Shown: in pieces, positions 1 through 11,025 of the stretch
Layout of the letters: each line of letters starts with the position of its first letter
Position numbering within the stretch: position 1 is the stretch's first letter
Source of the DNA: Mycobacterium sp. 852002-10029_SCH5224772
Lineage (GTDB): Bacteria > Actinomycetota > Actinomycetes > Mycobacteriales > Mycobacteriaceae
Assembly: GCF_001667315.1 (NCBI RefSeq)
Contig: NZ_LZHT01000041.1
Coordinates: 186,001-250,000 of the forward strand
Reading direction: 5' to 3'
DNA: 64,000 nucleotides
The notes under the pieces: model-generated
What the model was told of the DNA's origin: nothing
Seen by the model: only the letters and a program-made list of their open reading frames with translations
Database searches by the model: none
Made by a program: the position numbers and the translations under genes

Positions 1-372
1 GCGCTGGTGGTGCTGCTGGTCGCCGCGTGGAAGGGCCGCCGGCCCGGCCCGCTGGTGGCCGAGGAGTTGCCGGTGGTGGTGCGCGCGTCGGAGACCGTCG
101 AGGGTCGCGGCCGGCTGTACCGGTCCCGGCGGGCGCGCGATCGCGCCGCCGCCGCGTTGCGCACCGCCACGGTGGCGCGGCTGCTGCCTCGGCTCGGCCT
201 CGGCGCCGGCGCATCGCCGGCGGCGGTGGCTTCCACCGTGGCCCAGCGCACCGGGTCCGATGCCGGGTTCGTCTCCTACCATCTGTTCGGTCCGCCCCCG
301 ACGACCGACAACGACCTGTTACAACTTGCCCGTGCGCTCGACGACATCGAAAGGCAGGTCGCACACCCGTGA
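1..372 (+). CDS. DUF4350-type membrane protein, 3' end (Rv3691-like)
   Basis: This is the C-terminal part of a gene that begins before the window; the frame is open from base 1 and stops at 370-372. The visible 123 residues start with the end of a hydrophobic segment (ALVVLLVAAW), then a basic, mostly helical cytoplasmic region. DUF4350 proteins characteristically precede moxR and DUF58 genes in actinobacteria, as Rv3691 does in M. tuberculosis, and that order is present here. The stop overlaps the moxR start by 4 bases (GTGA), so the genes are translationally coupled. Function is unknown; a role in envelope biology is inferred from the neighbours only. Confidence 0.6.
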   Translation, partial: ALVVLLVAAWKGRRPGPLVAEELPVVVRASETVEGRGRLYRSRRARDRAAAALRTATVARLLPRLGLGAGASPAAVASTVAQRTGSDAGFVSYHLFGPPPTTDNDLLQLARALDDIERQVAHP

Positions 373-1364
373 CTCAACCCACGCAACCATCCCCGCCGGC
401 GGTAGCCGAGTCGCCCACCGCTGAATCGGCACGTGAGGCACTGCTGGCGTTGCGCGCCGAGCTCGCCAAGGCCGTCGTCGGACAGGAGGGCGTGGTCAGC
501 GGCCTGGTGATCGCGCTGCTGTGCCGCGGCCATGTACTGCTGGAAGGCGTTCCGGGAGTGGCGAAGACGCTCCTGGTCCGGGCGCTGTCCGCGGCGCTGC
601 AGCTGGAGTTCAAGCGGGTGCAGTTCACCCCCGACCTGATGCCCGGCGACGTGACGGGTTCCCTGGTATACGACGCCCGCACCGCCGCGTTCGTGTTCCG
701 GCCGGGTCCGGTGTTCACCAACTTGCTGCTGGCCGACGAGATCAACCGGACCCCACCCAAGACCCAGGCCGCACTGCTCGAGGCGATGGAGGAGCGCCAG
801 GTCAGCGTGGAAGGTCAACCCCAGCCGCTGCCCGACCCCTTCATCGTTGCCGCGACCCAGAATCCGGTGGAGTACGAGGGCACCTACCAGTTGCCCGAGG
901 CCCAACTGGATCGCTTTCTACTCAAACTGAACGTGACGCTGCCGCCGCGCGACGCCGAGATCGCCATCCTGCACCGGCACGCGCACGGCTTCGACCCCCG
1001 CGATCTGTCGGCGATCAAGCCGGTGGCCGGGCCGACCGAGCTGGCCGCCGGCCGTGCGGCCGTGCAACACGTGCTCGTCGGCGACGAGGTGCTCGGCTAC
1101 ATCGTCGACATCGTCGGGGCCACCCGCTCCTCTCCCGCGCTGCAGCTGGGCGTGTCCCCGCGTGGGGCGACCGCCCTGCTGGCCACGGCGCGCTCCTGGT
1201 CCTGGCTGTCGGGCCGCAACTACGTCACCCCCGACGACGTGAAGGCCATGGCCCGACCGACGCTGCGGCACCGGGTGATGATGCGACCCGAGGCCGAACT
1301 CGAAGGGGCCACGCCCGACGGCGTGCTCGACGGGATCTTGGCGTCGGTTCCGGTGCCCCGCTAG
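369..1364 (+). CDS. moxR2: MoxR-family AAA+ ATPase
   Basis: A 331-residue MoxR-type AAA+ ATPase, a chaperone-like protein thought to remodel or activate partner complexes with VWA or DUF58 proteins. Walker A is the family form GVPGVAKT (about residues 60-67) and Walker B is LLLADEINR (about 119-127), followed by the sensor region AATQNPVEYEGTYQLPEAQ and a C-terminal lid. I chose the GTG at 369, which overlaps the upstream stop by 4 bases; a longer upstream open frame is only the antiframe of the previous gene. The stop overlaps the next start by one base (TAGTG), making one operon with the DUF58 gene. It corresponds to Rv3692 (moxR2). The substrate is unknown. Confidence 0.9.
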   Translation: MTQPTQPSPPAVAESPTAESAREALLALRAELAKAVVGQEGVVSGLVIALLCRGHVLLEGVPGVAKTLLVRALSAALQLEFKRVQFTPDLMPGDVTGSLVYDARTAAFVFRPGPVFTNLLLADEINRTPPKTQAALLEAMEERQVSVEGQPQPLPDPFIVAATQNPVEYEGTYQLPEAQLDRFLLKLNVTLPPRDAEIAILHRHAHGFDPRDLSAIKPVAGPTELAAGRAAVQHVLVGDEVLGYIVDIVGATRSSPALQLGVSPRGATALLATARSWSWLSGRNYVTPDDVKAMARPTLRHRVMMRPEAELEGATPDGVLDGILASVPVPR

Positions 1365-2686
1365 TGATCCTGACCGGACGCACCGGGCTGGTCGCGCTGA
1401 TCTGCGTCCTGCCCATCGCGGTGTCGCCTTGGCCGGCAACGGCTTTCGTGGCTCTGCTGGCGGCGCTGGCCGTCGCCGTCGCCGTCGACATCGGATTGGC
1501 GGCCCGCACCGCCAGCCTGCGCTACGTTCGTTCCCCCGATGGCTCCGTCCGGCTCGGGCAACAGGTGGATTGCGAGCTGGTGATCCACAACGAGGGCCGA
1601 CGGCGCTTCCGCGGCCAGATCCGCGACGCCTGGCCCCCCAGCGCCCGCGCGCAGCCGCGGACCCACCCGGTCAACATCGCCGCCGGGCACGATCAGCACG
1701 TCGCGACGCGACTGGCACCGGTGCGCCGCGGTGACCAGCGCGCCACGGTGATCACCGCCCGATCGATCGGCCCGCTGGGCTTGGCGGGACGGCAACGTTC
1801 GCAACCGGTGCCCGGACAGCTGCGGGTGCTGCCACCGTTCCTGTCGCGCAAGCATTTGCCGTCGCGGCTCGCCAAGCTGCGGGAGATCGACGGCCTGCTG
1901 CCCACCCTGGTGCGCGGGCAGGGAACCGAATTCGATTCGCTGCGAGAGTATGTCGTCGGCGACGACGTGCGCTCGATCGATTGGCGCGCCACCGCGCGCC
2001 GCGCCGATGTGGTGGTGCGCACCTGGCGCCCCGAACGCGACCGGCGCGTGGTGATCGTGCTCGACACGGGCCGCACCGCGGCGGGCCGGGTCGGGGTGGA
2101 TCCGACCGCGTCCGACCCCGCGGGCTGGCCGCGGCTGGATTGGTCGATGGATGCCGCGCTGCTGCTGGCGGCGCTCGCGTCGCGGGCCGGGGACAATGTC
2201 GACTTCCTCGCCCACGATCGGGTGAGCCGGGCCGGTGTCTTCGGCGCCTCGCGCACCGAACTGCTTGCCCAGCTCGTCGACGCGATGGCTCCGCTGCAGC
2301 CCACACTCGTCGAATCGGATTGGCGCGCAATGGTGTCCGCTATCGCACTGCGCGCGCGCCGGCGATCACTGGTGGTGCTGCTGACAGACCTCAATCCGAC
2401 CGCCCTCGACGAGGGCCTGCTGCCCGTGCTGCCCCAGCTGTCGGCCAAGCATCACCTGCTGCTGGCCGCGGTCTCCGACCCCCGGGTCGACCAGATGGCC
2501 GCCGGGCGCTCGGATGCCGCGGCGGTATACGACGCCGCTGCGGCCGAACGATCCCGCAATGACCGCGGCGCCATGGCCACGCGGCTGCGCCGCGGCGGGG
2601 TGGAAGTCGTCGACGCCCCGCCCGCCGAATTGGCGCCCGCCCTCGCCGACCACTATCTGGCGATGAAAGCGACCGGAAGGCTGTAA
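1364..2686 (+). CDS. DUF58 domain protein (Rv3693-like)
   Basis: A 440-residue protein with two N-terminal membrane segments (about residues 7-45), a beta-rich periplasm-facing stretch, and a C-terminal DUF58 region beginning near GTEFDSLREYVVGDDVRSIDW. DUF58 proteins have a VWA-like fold and work with MoxR ATPases; the exact role is not established. The GTG start shares one base with the moxR stop. Length and neighbours match Rv3693. The charged core motif followed by VVIVLDTGR (start of the VWA-like strand) is intact, so I see no sign of decay. Confidence 0.85.
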   Translation: MILTGRTGLVALICVLPIAVSPWPATAFVALLAALAVAVAVDIGLAARTASLRYVRSPDGSVRLGQQVDCELVIHNEGRRRFRGQIRDAWPPSARAQPRTHPVNIAAGHDQHVATRLAPVRRGDQRATVITARSIGPLGLAGRQRSQPVPGQLRVLPPFLSRKHLPSRLAKLREIDGLLPTLVRGQGTEFDSLREYVVGDDVRSIDWRATARRADVVVRTWRPERDRRVVIVLDTGRTAAGRVGVDPTASDPAGWPRLDWSMDAALLLAALASRAGDNVDFLAHDRVSRAGVFGASRTELLAQLVDAMAPLQPTLVESDWRAMVSAIALRARRRSLVVLLTDLNPTALDEGLLPVLPQLSAKHHLLLAAVSDPRVDQMAAGRSDAAAVYDAAAAERSRNDRGAMATRLRRGGVEVVDAPPAELAPALADHYLAMKATGRL

Positions 2687-2694
2687 TCTGCACC

Positions 2695-2753
2695 GCGAAA
2701 CTGCAACTACCGACGCATTTCCCGAGTAAGGCCATCGGCAGTTGCGGTCTCGC
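2695..2753. terminator. Long inverted repeat between convergent genes
   Basis: Two 19-base arms (2695-2713 and 2735-2753) match as an inverted repeat with three mismatches, separated by 21 bases. They lie exactly between two converging genes, so a bidirectional transcription terminator is the simplest reading. There is no T-run, which is usual for mycobacterial terminators. The arms are also long enough to be a REP-type intergenic element. Confidence 0.5.
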
Positions 2754-2758
2754 TGCAT

Positions 2759-3760
2759 TCAGCCGGTGGGAATCACATCCGGCGCGTCTTCGATGTCGCC
2801 GCTTTCCCCGGCTTTGACCCCGCGGCGGCCGAAGTAGGCGATGTAGGACAAGAACGCCGCCTCGGCGATGATGCCGATGCCGACCCGTACGAAAGTCGGC
2901 AACGGCGACGGCGTCACCAGCGCCTCGATCAACCCGGAGACCAGCAACACGGCCACCAGTCCCACGGCTACCGACACGACGGCCCGGCCCTGTTCGGCGA
3001 GCACCTGCCCCCGGGGGCGATCGCCGGGCGAGATCACCGACCACCCCAGCCGCATTCCCACCGCTCCCGAGAGGAACACGGCCGTGAGCTCCAACAGCCC
3101 GTGGGGCGCAAGCAATCCCAGCAGTACGTCGCCCTTGCCGGCCGGGAACATCAGGCCGGCGATCACGCCCAGATTGGCCGCATTTTCAAACAGCACAAAG
3201 GGAATGGGCACCCCCAGCACCACCGACAGCGCGATGCATTGAGCCGAAACCCAGGAATTGTTCACCCAGATCTGCAGCGCGAACGCGGCGGCGGGGTGTT
3301 CGCTGTAGTAGGACTCGACATCGTGATTGACCAATTGCTGGATGTCACTGGGCGTTCCGAGCGCTGACTGCACCTCCGGGCTGCCGGCGACCCACAGCGC
3401 GACGATCACGACCACCGCGAAAAACCCCGCGCCCGTGGCCAGCCACCACCGCCAGGTTCGGTACGCGACGACCGGGAATGACACCGTCCAGAACCGGGTG
3501 AACGTCCTGCTCAGCGGTGCGTGGGCGCCGGTCACCGCGGAACGCGCCCGCGCGACCAGGCTCGAGAGCCGGCCGACCAGCATCGAATCCGACCCGATGT
3601 TCGCCGCCGAGCGCAGTATCGACAGGTGGGTGGACACCCGCTGGTAAAGCTCGACGAGTTCGTCGATTTCCGCGCCGCTCAGCGACCGACGCCGCCCGAT
3701 CAATCGGTCGAGGCGGTCCCACGTACCGCGATGGGCCAGCACGAATGCATCGACGTCCAC
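2759..3760 (-). CDS. SpoIIM-like (DUF95) integral membrane protein
   Basis: A 333-residue multi-pass membrane protein of the stage II sporulation protein M family, matching Rv3694c in position. A soluble helical N-terminal part (about residues 1-95) is followed by a transmembrane helix near 105-125, an extracytoplasmic loop, and a bundle of several hydrophobic helices from about 170 to 315. In non-sporulating actinobacteria its job is unknown. It is convergent with the moxR-DUF58 operon and divergent from the RDD gene, a neighbourhood conserved across mycobacteria, which suggests an envelope function linked to those proteins. Confidence 0.8.
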   Translation of the reverse strand: MDVDAFVLAHRGTWDRLDRLIGRRRSLSGAEIDELVELYQRVSTHLSILRSAANIGSDSMLVGRLSSLVARARSAVTGAHAPLSRTFTRFWTVSFPVVAYRTWRWWLATGAGFFAVVVIVALWVAGSPEVQSALGTPSDIQQLVNHDVESYYSEHPAAAFALQIWVNNSWVSAQCIALSVVLGVPIPFVLFENAANLGVIAGLMFPAGKGDVLLGLLAPHGLLELTAVFLSGAVGMRLGWSVISPGDRPRGQVLAEQGRAVVSVAVGLVAVLLVSGLIEALVTPSPLPTFVRVGIGIIAEAAFLSYIAYFGRRGVKAGESGDIEDAPDVIPTG

Positions 3761-3837
3761 CCTGGGCAGCCTAATCGCCCCGCGGGCTCAGCAAGCGCGG
3801 CCGGCCACCCCCCACCCAGCCTGTACCGTTCGGAGTT

Positions 3838-4713
3838 ATGTCGGAGGTGGTGACCGGGGACGCCGTGGTGCTCGACGTGCAGATCGCCCAGCTGCCGGTG
3901 CGGACGTTGAGCGCGCTGATCGATATCGCCGTCATGGTCGTCGGCTACCTGCTCGGGCTGATGCTGTGGGCCGCCACCCTGACCCAGTTCGACACCGCGC
4001 TGAGTAACGCCATCCTGCTTATATTTACGGTGCTGGTAATTGTGGGCTACCCGCTGATCCTCGAAACCGCGACGCGGGGCCGCTCGGTGGGCAAGATCGC
4101 CCTGGGCCTGCGCGTCGTGTCCGACGACGGCGGCCCAGAACGCTTCCGCCAGGCGGTCTTTCGCGCCCTGGCCTCGCTGGTGGAAATCTGGATGCTCTTC
4201 GGGAGCCCCGCCGTCATCTGCAGCATATTGTCGCCCAAGGCCAAACGGATCGGCGATATCTTCGCCGGCACGGTGGTGATCAACGAACGCGGACCCCGGC
4301 TGGGGCCTCCGCCGAGCATGCCTCCGGCGCTGGCATGGTGGGCCGCGTCGCTGCAGCTGTCGGGGCTGTCCGCCGGTCAAGCTGAGGTCGCGCGCCAATT
4401 CCTTTCCAGGGCACCACAACTCGACCGCCAGCTACGCGTGCAAATGGCGTACCGCATCGCCGGCGACGTCGTGTCCCGCATTGCGCCGCCACCGCCACCC
4501 GGCGCCCCGCCGGAACTGGTACTGGCCGCCGTCCTTGCCGAGCGGCACCGCCGCGAACTGGCGCGACTGCGCCCGCCCGCGCCCGCTCCGGGGTGGCCGA
4601 TGATGCCGCCGGGGGCGGCGCCGCAGTACCCCTTGCCGTGGCCGGAATCGGGAAGACCCGGCCCGGGGCCGGGCTATGGCGGTTCACCCGGCGGTTTCGC
4701 ACCGCCTCACTGA
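3838..4713 (+). CDS. RDD family membrane protein (Rv3695-like)
   Basis: A 291-residue protein with an RDD domain: hydrophobic helices at about residues 25-45, 58-78 and 110-135, with the conserved basic/GRSVGKIALGLRVV motif between them. The C-terminal half is soluble and ends in a Pro/Gly-rich tail. RDD proteins are small membrane proteins, some proposed to act as ion transporters, but this one has no assigned substrate. It faces away from the SpoIIM-like gene with a 77-base shared intergenic space. Position and architecture match Rv3695. Confidence 0.8.
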   Translation: MSEVVTGDAVVLDVQIAQLPVRTLSALIDIAVMVVGYLLGLMLWAATLTQFDTALSNAILLIFTVLVIVGYPLILETATRGRSVGKIALGLRVVSDDGGPERFRQAVFRALASLVEIWMLFGSPAVICSILSPKAKRIGDIFAGTVVINERGPRLGPPPSMPPALAWWAASLQLSGLSAGQAEVARQFLSRAPQLDRQLRVQMAYRIAGDVVSRIAPPPPPGAPPELVLAAVLAERHRRELARLRPPAPAPGWPMMPPGAAPQYPLPWPESGRPGPGPGYGGSPGGFAPPH

Positions 4714-4720
4714 CGCCGCG

Positions 4721-5065
4721 CTAACCGGCGACGCTTATCGCCATCAGGGCGACGTCGGCAATCAACAGCGCCCAGCCGATCAGCGGGACCGCGATGCCGG
4801 CGCGGTGTTTGGCGGTGAAAACCGAGACGACGATGACGACGACCGCGACCGCGGGCGCGCCGTAGAACGCGACGCCGAAATCGATCCCACCGTGGCCCAG
4901 GGTGGGACAGCTGCGTTCGCTGCAACCGGCGGTGCTCATCACGCCACCCAGCGCAAAGAGCATCACGATCGCGGCGGCGGGCACCGTCGCCAGCGCCAAC
5001 CCCCAGTTGATCCACGGCCACGCGTTGCGGCGCGGCGCGACGGTCACGTCGTTGTCAGCGTCCAT
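4721..5065 (-). CDS. Small membrane protein, function unknown
   Basis: A 114-residue protein with three predicted membrane segments (about residues 18-42, 68-85 and 92-112). Two cysteines (CSERSC) lie in the loop after the first segment and could form a disulfide if that loop is extracytoplasmic. Codon third positions are strongly G/C like the neighbours, and the gene fits snugly 7 bases from the RDD gene's stop. I do not recognise a family. Confidence 0.6.
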   Translation of the reverse strand: MDADNDVTVAPRRNAWPWINWGLALATVPAAAIVMLFALGGVMSTAGCSERSCPTLGHGGIDFGVAFYGAPAVAVVVIVVSVFTAKHRAGIAVPLIGWALLIADVALMAISVAG

Positions 5066-5201
5066 CCCTCAGGTCGTACCCGTCGTCCGTCGTATGCAAA
5101 CCGACCCGCCCCCGTCGACCGAAGCTGCAGGGTGAGGATTTCCGCAGGTCAGCGCCCTTGGACGATATTTTCGAACATATCTGGTTGCATCGCGTTAGGT
5201 C

Positions 5202-5213
5202 ACGATATATCGT
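5202..5213. promoter_or_regulatory. AT-rich perfect palindrome, probable PadR operator
   Basis: The 12-base perfect palindrome ACGATATATCGT stands out as AT-rich in this GC-rich sequence. It lies 52 bases upstream of the PadR-family start codon. PadR regulators commonly bind ATAT-centred palindromes and repress their own genes, so autoregulation is likely. A related AT-rich patch (ACGATATTTTCG) sits at about 5162-5173. Confidence 0.55.
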
Positions 5214-5264
5214 AAAGTCCGTAGCGCGCATCCGGCGCGCAACCCACGAACGCAAGGACAGAAA

Positions 5265-5993
5265 ATGAGCAACCCATTCATTCCCCCCGAGGGACCATTC
5301 GGCGGCCGGCCCGGTGCCGGATTCGGCTTTGGCTCCGGCCCCGTTGACCGGCACGCCCTGCATGAGGCACGGCGCCAGGCCCGTCGCGGCTTCCGCGAAC
5401 ACCTCCGCGACCACGCCGGCGGCCACCCCGGTGGCCACGAAGGCCCGTTGGGGTTCGGTCCCGGATTCGGCCCGGGCTTCGGGCCGGGCTTCGGCCCCGG
5501 CTTCGGCTTCGGTCCCGGTGGTCGACGCAGCGCTTGGCGCCGCGGCGGGCCGGGCCGCGGCAAGCGCGGTGACGTGCGAGCGGCCATCCTGACGCTGCTG
5601 GCCGAGCGGCCGATGCACGGCTACGAGATGATCCAGCAGATCGCCGAACGCAGCAACGGGCTGTGGAAGCCGAGCCCCGGCTCGGTGTACCCGACCCTGC
5701 AGCTGCTCGACGACGAAGGCCTGATCGCCGCGAGCGAAACCGCGGGCAGCAAGAAGCTTTTCGAGCTGACCGAACAGGGCCGCGGGGCGGCCGGAAAGAT
5801 CGAGACCCCGCCGTGGGACGAGATCACCGAAGGCGCGGACCCCGGTCACATGAACCTGAGGGCCGCCGTCGGGCAGTTGTTCGGCGCGGTCGCGCAGTCC
5901 GCCCACACCGCTTCCGCCGAGCAGCAGCAGCGCATCGTCGACATTCTCAACAACGCGCGTCGCGAGATCTACGGCATCCTCGGCGAAGACTGA
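5265..5993 (+). CDS. PadR-family transcriptional regulator with Gly/Phe-rich N-terminus
   Basis: A 242-residue regulator. The PadR winged-helix domain spans about residues 103-180 (RAAILTLLAERPMHGYEM, then PSPGSVYPTLQLLDDEGL, the classic recognition region). A helical dimerisation tail follows to residue 240. The first 100 residues are unusual: a low-complexity region with about five consecutive GFGP tetrapeptides (near residues 64-83) encoded by 12-base tandem repeats. An AAGGA ribosome site precedes the ATG by 6 bases. The ligand is unknown; an aromatic or envelope stress signal would be typical of the family. At this point M. tuberculosis carries the vapBC48 toxin-antitoxin pair instead. 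Confidence 0.85.
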   Translation: MSNPFIPPEGPFGGRPGAGFGFGSGPVDRHALHEARRQARRGFREHLRDHAGGHPGGHEGPLGFGPGFGPGFGPGFGPGFGFGPGGRRSAWRRGGPGRGKRGDVRAAILTLLAERPMHGYEMIQQIAERSNGLWKPSPGSVYPTLQLLDDEGLIAASETAGSKKLFELTEQGRGAAGKIETPPWDEITEGADPGHMNLRAAVGQLFGAVAQSAHTASAEQQQRIVDILNNARREIYGILGED

Positions 5994-6026
5994 TCCGCCT
6001 TCCCATTGGCCGCGAGCCGGGCCACT

Positions 6027-7583
6027 TCAGGTGATGGAGACCCAATCCAGGGTCCGCTGCACGGCTTTGCGCCAACCCGCATAACCCGCGGCGCGCTGCT
6101 CGTCGTTCCAGGCCGGTGTCCAACGCTTGCCCTCTTGCCAGTTGGCACGCAGGTCCGCCGGATCGGCCCAGAACCCCACGGCCAGACCCGCCGCGTACGC
6201 GGCACCCAGCGCGGTCGTCTCGGCGACCACCGGGCGCACCACGTCCACGCCCAGCACGTCGGCCTGGATCTGCATACATAGATCGTTGCCGGTGACGCCG
6301 CCATCGACCTTCAAAACCTCAAGGCGCACACCAGAATCCGCCGCCATCGCGTCCACCACGTCGCGGCTCTGGTAGCAGATCGCCTCCAGGGTGGCCCGCG
6401 CCAGGTGCGCGTTGGTGTTGAACCGGGACAGCCCGACGATCGCGCCGCGGGCGTCGGATCGCCAGTACGGCGCGAACAGCCCGGAAAACGCCGGGACGAA
6501 ATAGACCCCGCCGTTGTCGTCAACCTGGCGCGCGAGCGATTCGCTGTGCGCCGCCCCGCTGATGATGCCCAGCTGATCGCGCAGCCACTGCACGGCCGCA
6601 CCCGTCACCGCGATCGAACCCTCAAGCGCGTACACGGGTTTGGTGTCCCCGAACTGGTAGCAGACGGTGGTCAGCAGCCCGTTGTCGGACCGTACGATCG
6701 TCTCACCCGTGTTGAGCAACAGGAAATTGCCGGTGCCATAGGTATTCTTGGCATCGCCCTCCGCCAGACACACCTGGCCCACCATCGCCGCGTGCTGGTC
6801 ACCGAGCGCCCCGGTGATCGGAATCTCTCCCCCGGCGGGGCCCGCCTGGATCGTCACCCCGTAGGGCTGCCGCGACGACGATGGCCCGATCCTCGGCAGC
6901 ATCGCCCGGGGAATCGCGAAGAACGACAGCAGCTCGTCGTCCCAGTCCAGGGTCTCCAGGTCCATCAGCATGGTTCGGCTGGCGTTGGTCACATCGGTGA
7001 CGTGCACGCCGCCCCGCGGTCCCCCGGTCAGATTCCACAACACCCAGGTGTCGGCGGTGCCGAACAACGCGTCGCCGCGCTCGGCGGCCTCGCGCACCCC
7101 GTCGACGTTCTCCAAGATCCATTGGAGCTTCGCGCCGGAGAAGTACGTCGCCGGGGGAAGTCCGGCCTTGCGGCGGATGACCTCGCCCCGGCCGTCGCGC
7201 TCGAGCGCCGACGCGATCCGGTCGGTGCGGGTGTCCTGCCACACGATCGCGTTGTAGTAGGGCCGTCCGGTCTTGCGGTTCCAGACCAGCGTCGTCTCGC
7301 GCTGGTTCGTGATACCCAGCGCGGCAATGTCTTTCGAAGCAAGGTTGGCACGGTTGAGCACCGACGTCAGCACCGAGGAGGTGCGCTCCCAGATCTCGAC
7401 CGGGTCGTGCTCGACCCAGCCCGCTTGGGGCAGGATTTGTTCGTGCTCGAGTTGGTGGCGGGCCACTTCGGCACCCTCGTGATCGAAGATCATGCAGCGA
7501 GTGCTGGTGGTGCCCTGGTCGATGGCGGCCACGAATTCGGCGTGCTCGGCCAACTGCTCTCCTCCACCCGTGAGCTCGGACAC
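6027..7583 (-). CDS. glpK: Glycerol kinase
   Basis: A 518-residue FGGY-family kinase that phosphorylates glycerol to glycerol 3-phosphate in the cytosol, feeding glycolysis and lipid synthesis. The N-terminal phosphate-binding motif [11 protein letters not shown], the substrate segment WQDTRT, and the C-terminal ATP-binding stretch [12 protein letters not shown] are all present. I start it at the GTG (7581-7583) because the resulting N-terminus ([14 protein letters not shown]) resembles the M. tuberculosis protein. No frameshift is visible; glpK is known for homopolymer frameshifts in M. tuberculosis, but this copy is open throughout. Confidence 0.95.
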   Translation of the reverse strand: MSELTGGGEQLAEHAEFVAAIDQGTTSTRCMIFDHEGAEVARHQLEHEQILPQAGWVEHDPVEIWERTSSVLTSVLNRANLASKDIAALGITNQRETTLVWNRKTGRPYYNAIVWQDTRTDRIASALERDGRGEVIRRKAGLPPATYFSGAKLQWILENVDGVREAAERGDALFGTADTWVLWNLTGGPRGGVHVTDVTNASRTMLMDLETLDWDDELLSFFAIPRAMLPRIGPSSSRQPYGVTIQAGPAGGEIPITGALGDQHAAMVGQVCLAEGDAKNTYGTGNFLLLNTGETIVRSDNGLLTTVCYQFGDTKPVYALEGSIAVTGAAVQWLRDQLGIISGAAHSESLARQVDDNGGVYFVPAFSGLFAPYWRSDARGAIVGLSRFNTNAHLARATLEAICYQSRDVVDAMAADSGVRLEVLKVDGGVTGNDLCMQIQADVLGVDVVRPVVAETTALGAAYAAGLAVGFWADPADLRANWQEGKRWTPAWNDEQRAAGYAGWRKAVQRTLDWVSIT

Positions 7584-7688
7584 TTTTGCGGCAAAAGTCC
7601 ATCATGGTCTACCCGCCCGGCGCGCGCGGCCGGAACCGCGACGCCGGAGAGCTTGCGTTACCGGCGGTAACCCTGTTGCATCTGCGGT

Positions 7689-9864
<2,176 letters not shown>

Positions 9865-9867
9865 CTC

Positions 9868-11025
9868 TCAGACGGACGAGGCCGCCGTCGCGCCGATCAG
9901 CGCCTCGGCGAAGGTCTCCAGATCGTCGGCCGTGGCATCCAGGTGCGGCGAGATCCGCAGCAGCGGCTCCGTCAGCTCGAGCGGCGCCCGTTGCACGCCG
10001 ACGAAGGTGGTCAGGATCCGGCGTTCGGCGAGCAGCCAGGCCTGCACCGCCGCCGGGTCGGCGCCATCGGTCGGCGCCAAAGTCGTGATGGCGCTGGGTT
10101 CTTCGGCCTCCTCGACCACCGCCCATCCGGCCACGTCGGCCAATACCGCGCGGCTCAGGCCGCCCAGCTCGGCCAGACGCGCACAGACGGCGGCCGGCCC
10201 GTACGCCAGATGCTCCCCCAGCGCCAGCGAAAACCCTACGCGCGCAGCGATATTGGCCTCACCGAATTCCAGCTGCTGGGCCACCGACGGCGACCCCGGC
10301 GCCCACTGCGGGGACGCCAGCCGCGGGCGCAGGCTTTCCATCAGCTCCCGGCGCACCGCGAGCGCCCCGACACCCCGCGGCCCCGCGATCCACTTGCGCG
10401 ACGATGAATAGGTCACGTCGGCCCCGGCCGCACAGTCAACCTGACCCAGCGCCTGCGCCGCGTCGACAACCAGCGGCAGCCCGAGCTCGCGGCAGAGCTC
10501 GGCGACCATCGAAACTGGTTGCACCACACCGCTATGGCTGGCCACCGCGGTCAGGTGCACGAGGTCCGGCGGATCGGTGTCGAGGGCCAGCGCGGCGTCG
10601 TCCAGGGCGACGCGGCCGTCGTCGAGGGTCGGCAGCAGCCGGCGGTCGAATCCGTGGGCGGCCATCACGGCCAGGTTGGGCCCGTATTCGCCGGGCAGGC
10701 ACGCCAGCCTTTTTCGGTCCGCCGTTCGCGCCGGCCAGCCGCCCAGCAGCAGATCCAGGGCGTTGAGTGAGCCGGTGGTGAACACCACCTCGGCGTCGGA
10801 CATTCCGGTCAGCGCGGCGAACGCAGCACGCCCGGCGTCGAGTACCGGCGCGGCCGCCTCGGCCGCGACATACCCGCCGACCTCGGACTCGTTGCGGGCG
10901 TGCTGCGCGGTGGCCTCGATGACCGCGAGGCTCTGCCGCGAACAGGCGGCATTGTCCAGGTGCAGGCCGGCCATCGGGGGGCGGGCTGACCGCCATCGGT
11001 CGGCCAGCGAATCGCCGACGGTCAC
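9868..11025 (-). CDS. egtE: Ergothioneine PLP-dependent C-S lyase
   Basis: A 385-residue class V aminotransferase-fold enzyme for the last step of ergothioneine synthesis: cleaving the hercynyl-cysteine sulfoxide C-S bond to give ergothioneine. The PLP lysine is K211 in [12 protein letters not shown], and D188 in VVDAAQ is the expected pyridine-nitrogen partner. It is the last gene of egtA-B-C-D-E and its start overlaps the egtD stop by 4 bases (ATGA). Confidence 0.93.
   Translation of the reverse strand: MTVGDSLADRWRSARPPMAGLHLDNAACSRQSLAVIEATAQHARNESEVGGYVAAEAAAPVLDAGRAAFAALTGMSDAEVVFTTGSLNALDLLLGGWPARTADRKRLACLPGEYGPNLAVMAAHGFDRRLLPTLDDGRVALDDAALALDTDPPDLVHLTAVASHSGVVQPVSMVAELCRELGLPLVVDAAQALGQVDCAAGADVTYSSSRKWIAGPRGVGALAVRRELMESLRPRLASPQWAPGSPSVAQQLEFGEANIAARVGFSLALGEHLAYGPAAVCARLAELGGLSRAVLADVAGWAVVEEAEEPSAITTLAPTDGADPAAVQAWLLAERRILTTFVGVQRAPLELTEPLLRISPHLDATADDLETFAEALIGATAASSV

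Noticed and set aside
6405..7670. A 421-codon open frame antisense to glpK; similar long antisense frames at 14010-15512 (egtA), 25129-26535 (murT), 52648-54129 (coxL) and a shifted frame at 22501-24183 (leuA).
   Set aside because: They are by-products of GC-rich codon bias. The opposite or neighbouring frame encodes proteins with clear family motifs throughout.
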